Part shown: one piece after another, positions 38,052-50,146 of the stretch | Layout: the number at the start of each line of letters is the position of its first letter | Numbering within the stretch: position 1 is the first letter of the stretch | DNA from: Brachionus manjavacas | Taxonomy: Eukaryota; Rotifera; Eurotatoria; Ploima; Brachionidae | Assembly (NCBI GenBank): GCA_019054805.1 | Contig: JAHQIY010000007.1 | Span: 3,539,501-3,603,500 of the forward strand | DNA: 64,000 bases | Direction of reading: 5' to 3' | Program-made: the position numbers and the translations under genes | Notes under the pieces: generated by a model | What the model saw: the letters and a program-made list of their open reading frames with translations, nothing else | Told to the model about the DNA's origin: nothing | The model's database searches: none

Positions 38052-41000
38052 AAAAGAGAATTTTGTTTAACTCACAAAGAAAGAGATTTTTTTACAAAAA
38101 TGTTTTAGGATTTTTAATTTATTAGTTCTTAGTTATACTTTTAGCAAATTTAAATCATTTTATATTTTTATAATAGTGTTTTGCATTTGCTTCTAATAAT
38201 ATACCATGGTTTATCAACATTCAAATTTATTGTTAATGACTATTTAGCTTTACAAAATTGAATAGAAATAAAATGTTTATTTTAAATTAATTTTCTCATA
38301 TTTGTAAACTCATTTTGTTAATTTATTTTAAAATTATTTGAAATTAATTTATTGATTTATTTTTTTGCTATCAAATAATAAAGCATTGATTTTTAATTAA
38401 TAAAAATCTATTTATTTAGGCTAGAGCTGCATTGAGTCATATCACGCAAAAAATAAAAGCCTTAGAGTAAAAAATATGATATTAAGCAGGATTAATTTTA
38501 AATATTTTATTTTTAAAAAAATAATTTAGGCAATACCAAGTCGGTTCAAAACGGCAAAAAACCTTCTTTTCAGCCTTCATTCAATTTTGTATTTGATTAT
38601 TTAAAAAAAAGATAAGAAGGTTTATTTTAATGTTGGAAAGATATATGTACATATCTAGTTTTTTTACTTGAAAAATAATTGAAAACATAATTTATTTTTT
38701 TGCTATACTTTTTAACTTCACCTCACCAAAGAACTCAAATAATCAACATTTTCATCCTAGCTTCGATCTTTTCAATTAGTCTTAGTTTGAAAAGCAATTT
38801 GTTAAAAGAAATTTTTTACTTTAATTTAAGTTTTAAAATCTAAAAATCTCGAATTTTTATTTTTTTAGGGATACCTTAAATAATTGATTTTCATATTTGA
38901 GTGACAAGTGACTTTTTTGATCATTTTAATTTTTTGAAAAAATAATGGAGTAAATTCAAATAAAAGTTCTCTCGAAAAAAAACTTTTTATGGCAATTAAT
39001 TTTATATTTGCTGATTGGTTTTAACCTTACATTTGCAAAAATTATCATGAAGTATTTAATAAATTTTGATTCTGAAAAAAAATTTTTTTAATTATCTTTT
39101 AAAATTAAAATTACTAAGTTTGAAAAAAAAAATTCTCAGGTTTTTTTATTAGAAGGGTGAGAGCCCGTATAGCCGAATGGTTTGCGTGTTAGTCGTGCAA
39201 GCAGAGGATCGAGGGTTTTACTTAATAAACGAGAATTGATTAATAAAATGATCTGGGTATTTGATTTTATGATTTTGAAATCAACCAAATATTTTCTTTC
39301 CCACTCTAAAATTATTAATTGCTTAGTCAATATATTTTAGAAACTTTTACCTTACTCCGGATGTTACCTTTTAAAGTTCTCCTATCAAATTATTTTCCAT
39401 ATTCTATTAACCATTTAATTAAAGATTAATTACTCCATTCTCTCATCACCCCAACTTTATTCGTCATTTGATTTAATTAACTTTTTTGAATTTGTTAAAA
39501 AAAAATTCAATAAAAAAAATAAAAAAAACGTAATAAAAAAATAATAAAAGGAATAAGAACAACAAAAAATAAAATAATTAAAATCCTTGTTCGGAACAAC
39601 CTTGGTAGTACATCTCTTAAAAAAGTCATTAGTGTTGTAAACTTGGAAGCAAGAATTAAAATAGCTAAAGTTTGTTCAGGTAAAAATAATAAGTGTCCTT
39701 AGAGCTAAGCGTTCAAATATTAGATAAAAACTATTAGAATCACTAAATATTTTATTGTAAATGTCTAAATTAAAGAAATGCAAGATAATCAATTAAAACC
39801 TCATTAATAAACGTATTCCAAGTAAAATTTATTCAATTTTATTAGAATTAAACTAATTATTTTTGTTTTTTTTGGTCGAAATCAAAAATTCTCGAATTTC
39901 GGTTTTTATAGTCATGAAAGTTTTTCTATGATTAAAGCAACTTTCGTGACTTTAGTGACTTAACTTATTTATATCATCGCTCTTGAAGCGTTCATCGAAA
40001 AAAAAATATTATAGTGTAATTGACCAAGTAAATTGATCGATTCAGCTATTTTTTTAGTCCTTTTTGGAATAAAAAACAATGAATTTAATAATTTAGATTC
40101 TCTAATTTCAAATATAAGGGATCAAAAAACAGTAAAAATGGGGATTATTTGGTGAACACTTTTCAACAACATTTTGTCTAAACTAGTGCTGTGAGACGAC
40201 TCAACCAAAGTTAATTTTTTTTTCGACTAATCGACTTCAATTTTGAGAAAATCAACTTAAGTGGGCTTAGGCGAAAATTTTTCTCATTAAATTTTATTCT
40301 TTTATTAAAAACCTATTTATTCAATTGTGTTTTAATTTTGTAAATTTGACAAAAATAAATTTTAAAAGTTCATATAAAGCATCTAAATTCAAATATTTAA
40401 ATAAAAATAAAAATCCTAGCGTAACCAATTTTTTTTAATTTGGCGCTACACATTTTATTACCTTCCATGACTTCACAGACATAATTGTCTGTATCGATCT
40501 TAAAATGTCTCCAAATCACCTGCCTTTTTTGACTCCGAAGATATTTTAATTTTTTTCAGTTATTTAAAATGAATATTAGTAATTAACTGAAAATATTTCT
40601 CGATTTATCAAAGTTGTTTAAAAGTCCAAAATTAAAGTCCAAGTCAATAATTTAAAAGATTAAGTCCGGACATTGTTTTGTCATATGTATTTTTTCATAT
40701 AGTCTTTCTTTTCAAATTCATTTTCTTTTTCAAAAAAAATCCAACTCATTTTCTTGTAGATAAATAAACTTTAGAAGAGATTTGCAGAAAAAGTAACTGA
40801 AAAATGTTTATTTTTAAAAATAAAGTTAACGTCTCGTTACTCACATTTAAAGCTCTGCTTCGTGTATCGTATTCAACAGCTGGTAATGTGTCACAAATTA
40901 AAATATAAACCTGCCTAAATTAGTTGAAAATCTAAGAAAATGTCAAGTAAAATCTGCGACAAAATTTTTAACTAGTTCCAATTTAAATCAAACTTCAAGT

Positions 41001-41124
41001 GAAACTAACCAAAATGCATCAAAGATTTGCTCTTGATTTAAAAACATTGAACAAATGTCAATTCAAAAAACGACAACTCACAAGTAAAAAAAAGGTCTAA
41101 ATTATTTTTTCAATCTAAACCAAC
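38052..41124. other. Intergenic tract with a tRNA-like relic
   Basis: About 3 kb between ALAS and SPCS2. It contains a tRNA-like segment near 39163-39225 and AAGTCCAAGTC-type sequence at 40617-40650 shared with 1940-1970. Near 40187 TAGTGCTGTGAGACGAC resembles a hAT-type terminus, but no partner end was found. Otherwise AT-rich with nothing recognised. Confidence 0.5.
39163..39225 (+). repeat. tRNA-like segment, possible SINE head
   Basis: GCCCGTATAGCCGAATGGTT contains a good pol III A-box (TAGCCGAATGG). About 35 nt on, GGATCGAGGG is close to a B-box (GATCGA core). The segment does not fold into a convincing tRNA (the acceptor stem cannot be closed), so it is probably a SINE head or tRNA pseudogene rather than a functional tRNA. 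The ORF called on the opposite strand here is a shadow. Confidence 0.35.
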
Positions 41125-41754
41125 ATGTCAAAATTATCATTCACTAGTAAAATTCCAGAAGATATCGGTGAAACCAAAATCGATAAATGGGATTGGAATG
41201 CCTTGAAAAACGCGCTGGATGATGCTGGAAGGAAATTTCTGACTAACCAAAAAGACTGTGAGGAGACTCATTCATTAATGAACGGAAGGTTGATAATTTC
41301 TACAATTGCAGTTCTATTTTCACTTTATGCCATCGGTTTCGATTATTTATATCCCTTTCCAGAATCAAAACTAGTAATTATTGTTTGCGTGGCCTCTTAT
41401 TTTGTCACCGTAGGAATTTTAACTCTGTACACGTCCTTTATAGAAAAAGGCTGTTTCGCTCAAGTTGTCCAGAAATTAGACAACAAAACATTTTACTGGA
41501 AATTTTTATCAAAACAAAAACCGTGAGATTACTTTTTTCTAATTTCATGTTTGAGATTCATTTTTTTTTTAAGACACAAAGAAAATTTTTATGTTCTTAC
41601 AATTGAATTACAGCACGGAAATAAAGTAATCAAAAAAACTGTGGAGCAGTCTGTAGCAAGATATTTCGATGAAAATGGTGTGCTGGTGGTAAAAAATTAT
41701 TATTCAGATTTAGAAAAATTTTGCTCTCAAGCTTTCAATGAAAAAAGAGAATAA
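41125..41754 (+). CDS. SPCS2: Signal peptidase complex subunit 2
   Basis: ER membrane accessory subunit (25 kDa) of the signal peptidase complex, which helps couple it to the translocon. Two exons, 41125-41522 and 41574-41754, give 192 residues (human about 226). Recognisable blocks: KIDKWDWNALKNALDDAGRK, then membrane segment 1 (about residues 52-74, LIISTIAVLFSLYAIGFDYL), YPFPESK between the helices, and membrane segment 2 (about 86-108, VASYFVTVGILTLYTSF). A cytosolic C-terminal domain follows with KKTVEQSVARYFDENG. The acceptor at 41573, 50 nt after the donor, restores KENFYVLTIELQHGNK. The protein is somewhat shorter in the loop after helix 2 than vertebrate homologues. Confidence 0.94.
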
Positions 41755-43426
41755 GTTTTTTAAATCTGAAAAATCTGAATTTCTTTCATTTAATTTTTCG
41801 TTTGTTTAGAATAAAATCTCTTTAAAAACCCGATCTATTTTTTTTCTTTTAATTTTTGTTAACAATTTATGATTAAAAAATTAACTGAAAAATTTACTCA
41901 AAAAATTAATTATTTATTATTTGACTTTTTATGTTTTTAAAACATTAATCAATAATAATTTTTTCTAAGAATGAAGGAAGTTCATACTGATTAAACATAA
42001 ACTTTTGTTGTAAATATTTGATCCTGTTGAACTTTTTAACCACATAATATAACAAACCAAGTAAACACAGCTTAATTTTAGTCTAATATAAATTTGCTAA
42101 ATGTTTATGAAAATGCATTTAATTGAATAGATGAATTTTTTCCATTTGGAGTAAAATTAACTTCTTTAAAAATAGTGCTGGATTTTAAGCTCCTACGTCA
42201 GATAAAAAAAAATTAGATTCAAATTAAATATAGAGTTTTTTTTTGTTGCAAATAATTTTGTCAACTAAAGATGATTTTTCAAAATTTTTTTATGGAAAAA
42301 TGGATCCTTAAGCATCTCTTCCTAAACTCAAGTATCTAGTTTAATTTTGGAAGCTTGTTATTGAATTTGATTTTTTGTTGCTAAAGAATCTAATCAAAAA
42401 ATCTCACAGATCATGATTTTTTATAGAAATAACTCAAAAATGTATGCTTCGGTTTTATGAATTTTCTATTTTTTTAATTATTATAATAACTTTTCGCACG
42501 AATGAATTGGCAGCAAAAACACTGAATAAATGAAAGCTTTATGTCTTTTAGAGTAATGATACTTTTTCTCATTGTGAGTAAAAATTATTTATTTGAATTT
42601 TTTTTTTTCTCTAAATAAAATAATTAATTAAATTATTATTTATCGATGTTGTATTTAATTAAACATAAAGTCTTTTTTATTGTTTTACAAGCTTTTTATT
42701 TAAACATTAATTTAAAAGCTCTTTTATTTTGACCTATATCACTACCATTATGGTCACAGTTATCAATTACTAAACTTACTAAAGTTCGGTATGTTTGGTA
42801 AAATCATCAAAGGGAACTTATCCTAATTTTTAAAAGAGTCAAAGCATTTTGGTTAATAAGACTTTTTTAATTTAGTTATCGTCTATTCTTTAGTTTTTTC
42901 TTGATATTTTTTTACTTTCAATGTAAATTAAAATTTAAAATGAAAAACCATGTGTAATAGTTCATATGGGACGTGATAGCAAAATAATTTAATAATGAGT
43001 TAAAATTTTATAAAAATATAAAAACATGCAATAGTGTATACCCGTAGAAAATTTTAGAAATCGATTTTTGTTACAATCATGATTTAATCTGGAATTACAA
43101 AGACATTATTAAATGTATATTTGGTTCGCTTTTAACAAAATTTAAATTTAGCCGGATCTTTTTTTTTTTATAAAAAATTGATTTCCAGGAGGAATGTCAT
43201 AAATTATGAGATAAGGAAAAATATTGATTATTTTGTTCGAATCTTTAATTTATATTGAATAATAATGAACTTAAAAATCTGAATAAATAACTAGTCAAAA
43301 CCAGTGCTTACAAAAGCTAATTTAAGCATTCTCAAAATTTAAATTTTCCATAAATAGACACTTTTTAATTCAAAATTTGATTATTTTTATTTTTAAAAAA
43401 TTGTCTTTTATTGCTATTTAGACATT
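41755..43426. other. Intergenic DNA, nothing recognised
   Basis: About 1.7 kb between SPCS2 and phosphofructokinase (both plus strand). AT-rich with no exon-like frame or repeat of note. The 3' part must contain the PFK promoter; an acceptor-like GCTATTTAG ends 6 nt before the PFK start codon. Confidence 0.5.
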
Positions 43427-46400
43427 ATGAGTCAAAACGAAACAAGTAATCTTAAAATTGAAGAACCAAAAAGAGAAAGAGTAAGAATGATTTAATGATT
43501 TACGAAAAATTAAACTGTGCATTCAAGACTACATCAGCACCATGTGGAAGACTAAAATCCCACAATGTAAATGGTATTCAAGAAGGGAAACCAGTCGCTA
43601 AGGATCAATTTTTCGGACGTACTCTGGGCGTATTTACAAGCGGAGGGGACTCCCAAGGAATGAACGCCACTGTCAGAGCTATTGTGCGAATGGGAATATA
43701 TCTCGGCTGCAAAGTCTATCTAATTCACGAGGTAAATTGATTTAAATTGTTTTAAAACTTAACTTGGAGAATTAAATTGTCTTATTTTAAAGGGCTATCA
43801 AGGAATGATTGATGGAGAGCAAAATTTTAAACTAGCTACATGGACCAGTGTGTCTGGTATAGTCGGACTGGTAAACATTTTGGAAAAAAATTGAGATTAA
43901 AGATCAATTAAGTTTAAATAAAGGGTGGTACTGTGATCGGAAGTGCTCGATCATCTGAATTTCGTGAAAGATCAGGTCGTTTGAAAGCGGCAAAAAATTT
44001 AGCAAAAGCTGGTATAAATAGTTTGGTATGTATTGGCGGTGATGGTACACTGACTGGTGCAGATTTGTTCAAAAAAGAATGGAAATCTCTTCTTGATGAA
44101 TTACTTGAAAAAAGTATTAAAACAAAAAAATTTTTAAAAAATAGAAAATAATTAAACAATTTATTATAGAGGAATTGACAAATGACGAATTCGAAAATAA
44201 CAAATATTTGAATATAGTCGGAATTGTTGGATCAATTGACAATGACTTTTGTGGCACTGATATGACCGTTGGTACAAATTCGGCTCTTCATCGAATAATT
44301 GAAGCCATTGACGCAATTGTTACCACTGCTTTTAGTCATCAAAGATGTTTTGTAATGGAGGTAATGGGAAGGCATTGTGGTTATTTAGCTTTGGCTGCAG
44401 GTCTTGCTTCAGAAGCTGATTGGATTTTCATCCCAGAGCATCCACCGGAACCAAATTGGTAATTTCAGAATCCATAAAATTTTCTTTTAAATTTTAGATT
44501 TAATTTCAGGGAGGATCATTTGTGTAAGCGCTTGCAGTATCACAGAATAGCAGGACACAGATTGAACATTGTAATTGTTGCCGAAGGTGCTTGTGATCTA
44601 GAAGGAAATCCAATTACATCTGAATATGTTAAAAAAGTTATTTCAACAAGGCTTAAAATTGATACAAGAGTTACAATTTTGGGACATGTTCAAAGAGGTG
44701 GAGCAACTTCAGCTTATGATCGAGTTCTCGGTGCTCGTTTGGGTTCTGAGGCAGTCTTAGCATTAATGATGTCACACGACGAAAGTCCGCCTTTTGTCAT
44801 TGGAATCAGCGGCAATCAGCCATGTTATATTCCTCTAGTTGAAGCCGTTGAGCGCACAAAAAATGTTGCCAAGGCTATGGCAAATTTTGAGTTTCGAAAA
44901 GCTATTGAACTTAGAGGCGCAAGTTTTGAAAGAAATTTAGAAACTTACATTAAAATGAGTAAATTGCAACCAAAATTGCTAGTAGATGACTCCAGTCGAC
45001 ATTACACTTTGGCTGTTATGAACATTGGTGCTCCAGCGGCTGGTGTTAATTCTGTAATTCGGTCCTTTGTCCGTCAAGCGGCTTCAATTGGCTGCACCGT
45101 TCTAGCAATTCAAGATGGCTTTGAGGGTCTTGCAGCTGGATTAGTCAAAGAGCTTGAATGGAAAAGTGTGTATGGCTGGACTGGTATTGGCGGTAGTTTG
45201 CTTGGATGCCAAAGAATCGACGCCAAGAAGATTGGATACAGTACTATAGCGGCCAAATTGAAAAAATACAATATCGAAGGCCTATTGATTGTTGGGGGTT
45301 TTGAAGCTTTTAGTTCAGTGTTGCAATTAAGTGAGCAGAGAGAAAACTTTCGAGAATTTTGTATACCACTTTTATGTGTTCCAGCAACGATTTCGAACAA
45401 TGTACCAGGAAGTGATTTTTCAATTGGTTGTGATACAGCCTTGAATGAAATAGTGACAATATGTGACAAAATCAAGCAGTCAGCTTTGGGCTCTAAGAGA
45501 AGAGTGTTTTTAGTGGAAACTATGGGCGGCTATTGTGGATATCTTGCGTCTGTGGTTGGCCTTGCCTCAGGTGCGGATCAAAGTTATATTTTTGAAGAGC
45601 CGTTTACTATAAATGACATTATTGAGGACGTACGACATTTGAAGGAAAAAATGAAAAGTGAACTAAAGAGAGGTCTTTTGATTAGAAACGAAATGGCTAA
45701 TAAGCATTACACAAGTGATTTTATGCAAAATTTGATGAGTGAAGAAGGCAAAGGTGTCTTTTCGGCGCGCGCTAATATAATAGGTCACATGCAACAAGTA
45801 TTTTTTATTTAAAGTTTAATTTTGAAAAAAGTTGAATATTTTTTTTCTTCAAGGGAGGTGTACCTACTCCTTTTGATAGAAATCTTGGAATAAAATTCGG
45901 CAATAAATCTTTGGTCAAAATGGTCGAATTATTGAATAAAACAGCAAGAGAAAGTAAATTATTTAGCTTACTTATTCATTTATTTGTTTTATCTGTGCCG
46001 AGCGAAAGCTCCTTCAGATAAAAAAAAAAAGTTAAAACATAATGTAAAAGACAATTAAATTTATTAAATTATATGGGTTTGAAAAAAAATAATACCGAAG
46101 TCTCAATTAAGAATTAAAATTAAATAACATCAAATTCATTTTTGTTAATAAACACATTAACGACTGTACAATTCATTTTCAATTATTTGAAAAATTAAAA
46201 ACTTCATTAAGTTTTATTAAAAAGTTTTATTAAAAAATATTTTTTTTCAGATAACTTGATTGAACCGCCTTACACACTCAATAAAGATTCATCACTAGTT
46301 GTTGGTATTCGTCGAAGTCAAATTCAATTTACTTCTGTATTTGATTTGGTTGAGCAAACAGACTTTGAGTAATTATAGAATTAAACCTTTTATTTATCTT

Positions 46401-46594
46401 TAAATAAAATTTTTTTTTCCAGGCATCGATTGCCTAAACATCAATGGTGGTTAAATATGAGGCCATTAATAAGAATATTGGGTAAACACGAAGCAGTTTA
46501 CAAGAGCGAAGTAATGACCAAAGATGAAGATGTCGAAGAATTTATTGAAGATCGGGATGAAAAAGAGGATGAGGATGCAGCTACACTTTACTAA
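43427..46594 (+). CDS. PFK: ATP-dependent 6-phosphofructokinase
   Basis: Cytosolic enzyme of glycolysis that phosphorylates fructose 6-phosphate; the animal form is a duplicated, allosterically regulated protein. Nine exons: 43427-43480, 43528-43731, 43793-43870, 43924-44113, 44170-44458, 44510-45797, 45854-45953, 46251-46368, 46423-46594; total 2493 nt, 830 residues (human muscle form 780). The N-terminal catalytic half has [40 protein letters not shown] with the catalytic Asp, [13 protein letters not shown] and [14 protein letters not shown]. The C-terminal regulatory half repeats the fold in diverged form: [45 protein letters not shown] and [12 protein letters not shown]. The extra length lies in the N-terminal leader and an acidic tail ([14 protein letters not shown]). 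The 1.3-kb exon 6 is unusually long. Confidence 0.97.
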
Positions 46595-48612
46595 TTTATT
46601 GAATAAGAGGAGATATTTCTTTTTTTTTAAATTACTTTGTGATTTTGTTGATTTCTATTAGTGTTACGGTGATCCAATTTTAGAGGTTATAAACTCTTTT
46701 TTTTTGGGGTTCCGTATTTTTCATTTATTAAAATTAATTCTTATCTGTGATCTAAATAGACTTAGAAATTTCTGGAAATTTCTCAAAAATTTTTAATAAA
46801 ATTTATTTATTTCTATTTATTTATTTTGATCAAAATTTAAATAAGTTAAATCATTGAGAAAAATCTAAAACACTCTCTGAAAATAATGGAATAAATTGGT
46901 TTTGGAATTGGTTTTTGAGAATTAAATTAAAATAATATCGTAATTATCAAAATTGGTTACAGTTAATAAAAAATATCGAAAGAAATTCATCTTCAAATCA
47001 ACCTTTTTTGGAAAAATAAATAATGAATAAAGCCAAATTATTATTGTTATGGACTTTAAAGAAAAATATATTGATAACCAGAAAGGTGAAATATTCGGCT
47101 AAATTGTTGATAAAAATAGTACCTTTAATTTCTTTGAGGGTTTAAAGAAAAACCATTCTTTATTGGAAAAGAATGCTTTGAAAAAACTAAATGAGAAATC
47201 ATACTCAAGATCTGATATAATTTCTAATTTGATGTAAGTTATCTTTCCAAAGAAACTGTGAAAAATATAGTTTATGATTTTATCAGTCTTCCAAGAACTG
47301 TAGAACACAAACAGTTCACCAGAAAAAAAAATTTAATTTTATTAAATTTAATTAAAAATTTTATTAAATATATAAATATTTGTGATTTATTTATATTTTT
47401 ATGCCGAGTCTGATATATCAAATTGTAGAAAGAAAAACTCTACAAATTAGTGTTTTTATTTTTTTTTCTTATGCACTCAATTTTTCGTAAAATTCAATAA
47501 ATAAACAATTTTAGATAAATAAAATAATTAATTTATAAATTTTTGTAATATCCTGTTAGACTTCTTTTTAAGGTTTTTTTGAGATAAGTTAATGGATAAG
47601 GGTATCCAAACCAAATTTTGTGGATCAAGAGAAAATTGCCTGTCCTACATTACGATGTTTGTATTCTAATGGCACATAAGAAATAGCATCATTCAGAGCG
47701 GATATATCAATAAAATATATTTAATGTCAATTTTTTTTTTTTTATTATTAAAAAATCACTTATTATATTAATTTTAAAAAAATATGATATGAAAAATAAT
47801 AAAACTGCTAATTATAGTTTATTAAAATATAAATATGGCGTAAAATAAATTTTTAAATTTTAACAAAATCTGTAAATTATTGTTAAAAAAATTTTCTATA
47901 CTAAAATTCAATTTGAAAAAGGAGTTAATGTTTTATTTGAACAATATTACTCTACTCCGAAAAATTGCTCCCAACTTCACTCTCCTATAAATTCTTAATT
48001 AGAAAAAAGTATGTACAAATTTTTATTGACATATCTAAGAATTTTGATAAATTATATGAAAAAGCAAGGGCCTAGACTTTATCGAATAAAGAGGACTCTA
48101 GTTGAACATTTTTTTAATTACTAAAATTGATTTTAATTAGTGTAATTCAAACCAAATTATTTAAGGAAAAATAAAAAAAAACAAACAAATCCAATAAATT
48201 TTAGTACTTTGTTATATTAATTAGCTAAAAAGTCAATTACTGTTTTCGCATCAACTCTATATACTTTTTATGACTAAATACTTAGCAAATGAATATAAGT
48301 TATGTAAGTCATTCATGCGATGAAGGACATAAATAAAAATAAAAGCAAACTGTTCCATCCATTTGAAGGGGTGTTCAAACTTAATATCAATTAATTTAAA
48401 TGACTTGAATATTTTAAAAATTAGATTAATTTACTGATAGTATAAAATGAAATGTATTACTTTAAATTTGAATTTTTGAAAAATCTTTCAGTATACTAAG
48501 TAGCTAGCCACTAAATCGGCTTTTGATCGAAAGGATAAATAAATAAATAAATGCTGTTATTTTATTGTAATTTAGAAAAAAATTTTAATTAATTAATTTA
48601 AGATTCAAAGTT
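46595..48612. other. Intergenic tract, one weak coding relic
   Basis: About 2 kb between PFK (+) and the minus-strand aldo-keto reductase-like gene, so both 3' UTRs lie here. The only exon-like stretch is at 47049-47310, listed separately. The rest is AT-rich. Confidence 0.5.
47049..47310 (+). pseudogene. Possible decayed short coding sequence
   Basis: From the ATG at 47049 the plus strand reads MDFKEKYIDNQKGEIFG, one stop, then NFFEGLKKNHSLLEKNALKK and SYSRSDIISNLM. After a frame change it reads SYLSKETVKNIVYDFISLPR. The Lys/Glu/Leu-rich helical character suggests former coding sequence, but stops and a frameshift break it. No family is recognised. The minus-strand ORF 47099-47308 is its shadow. 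Confidence 0.25.
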
Positions 48613-50146
48613 TTAACTGATTGTTCTTTGTTCACCCGTTCGAACTTGAGGTTCTTTTAGAGACTCTTGTTCCGGAAAATATTGTCCTTTGGCTTCATGG
48701 AGTGTTTCAGATGGTTTTGTTGCTTGATATGTTCTTTCCGGCGATGTCAATGACAATTGCTCAAATCCACAGCATTCAGATGCTTCAATTTCTCTAACTC
48801 CAGCAATTGATGATAGGTTAATGTTGTACGGATATTGAACTCTATAGCAAGAAGCCTCTTCCAATTGTTCCATTTCTTGCTGGCTCAAAGAACAGTTTTC
48901 AGTCAAACATGACATGTCTTCTTCCAATTCTTTTACAGAATTACAGCCAACAACAATAGAAGTAATAAAGCCTTTTTGCAGTGCCCACAAGATGCAAACT
49001 TGAGCACAGGACAAGTTTCGTTTTTGGGCAATACTTTGACAACAATTTAGGACATTATTGAAAGACGGATTTTTCTTCATTTCTTCATATGATTCGGCCA
49101 TTACTGCTAAGCTTGGATTTTCACTAGCTGCTCTTATTCTGGAATCTTCTGGCAAATTTTCTTCCGAACATCTACTAGTCAAGAAGCCGCTAAAAATTAA
49201 TTTTTAATTTTTTTTTCCTAAAGAGTTTCTTGATCTAACTATTTAAAGGGTGAATAAGCAAAGAATCCGATTCTCTCGTTCTTGCATATATCCATTATTT
49301 CCCATTCACAACCCCGGGTTAATAAATTATACTCTCCCATATAGCAAACACATTTGTGCAAATTTAGAACTCTTAAATAATACAAATTAAAAAAAAAAAA
49401 TAGTTAGTTTTTTTTTTTTAAAATAAACTTTGAAGCATCAATAAATTTTTGTAGCTGCCATCCCTTGAAGTCACATACACCAATGTATCTTATTTTGTCA
49501 TGTTCAATCAAGTCGTCCAAGTGTCGAACAGTCTCATACAGATTGACAGTTGGATCAAAGCCATTCAAAATGAACATATCGATGTAATTGGTTTGCAGTC
49601 TTTTCAACGAGCAATGAACTGAATTGAAAATATGGCTTCGCGACAAACCACCGGAGTTGACATTATCTGGATCGGTTGGCATTCTTACTTTGGTTATCAA
49701 AAAAATTCTTTCTCGATCTTGTCTTTAATTTAATTATTAATAATTTTTTTTCTTTTTATTTATTTAAAAGAATACTTTTGAAGCCAATTACCAATTATAG
49801 TTTCGGCTTCGCCAGTGCTTGAACCAAACCATGGGAAAAAGTCAGCAGTATCAATGCAGTTTCCTCCCAATTCAACAAATCTGTCCAAAATTTTATGAGC
49901 CTCTTGCTCGCTCAATTGTCCTGGACGTTCTCCAAAATTGGTGTCAATTTTTCCAAAATTTAATGAACCAAGACAAATTCGGCTTACTTTAACACCAGTT
50001 CTTCCCAGAAGACAATGGGTTTGTTTTGCTACTAGGCGATTGAATAATTGAATGGTCGGATCTGATATGCCTTGATGAGCATGAGTTGGTTTGCTTTGAT
50101 GTTGTCCTTGACTTTTTTGTTGCTGTTGTTGTTGTTCCGAAGACAT
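48613..50146 (-). CDS. Aldo-keto reductase-like protein lacking catalytic Tyr and His
   Basis: Member of the aldo-keto reductase superfamily, close to animal 'YajO-like' NADPH oxidoreductases. Four exons: 50146-49776, 49722-49429, 49371-49240, 49189-48613; total 1374 nt, 457 residues. After a Gln-rich leader (about 1-30) come GRTGVKVSRICLGSLNFG, LDRFVELGGNCIDTADFF, LITKVRM, KRLQTNYIDMFILNGFDP, YIGVCDFKGWQLQKFIDA, GEYNLLTRGCEWEIMD and SIVVGCNSVKELEED (cofactor phosphate pocket). The usual Asp and Lys are present. The catalytic Tyr of DTADVY is Phe (DTADFF) and the His of LxxxH is Asn (FILNG). A Ser/Glu-rich C-terminal extension of about 85 residues follows the barrel. Fold and cofactor site look kept, so this may be a binding or signalling protein rather than a reductase. 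Confidence 0.9.

Noticed and set aside
39163-39225. Functional tRNA gene
   Set aside because: The acceptor stem cannot pair and the T-arm is imperfect; kept only as a tRNA-like relic.
40187-40290. hAT-type transposon starting TAGTGCTGTGAGACGAC
   Set aside because: Terminus-like sequence only; no opposite inverted repeat or 8-bp duplication could be found.
45110-45475. 121-codon minus-strand ORF inside PFK
   Set aside because: Antisense shadow of PFK exon 6.
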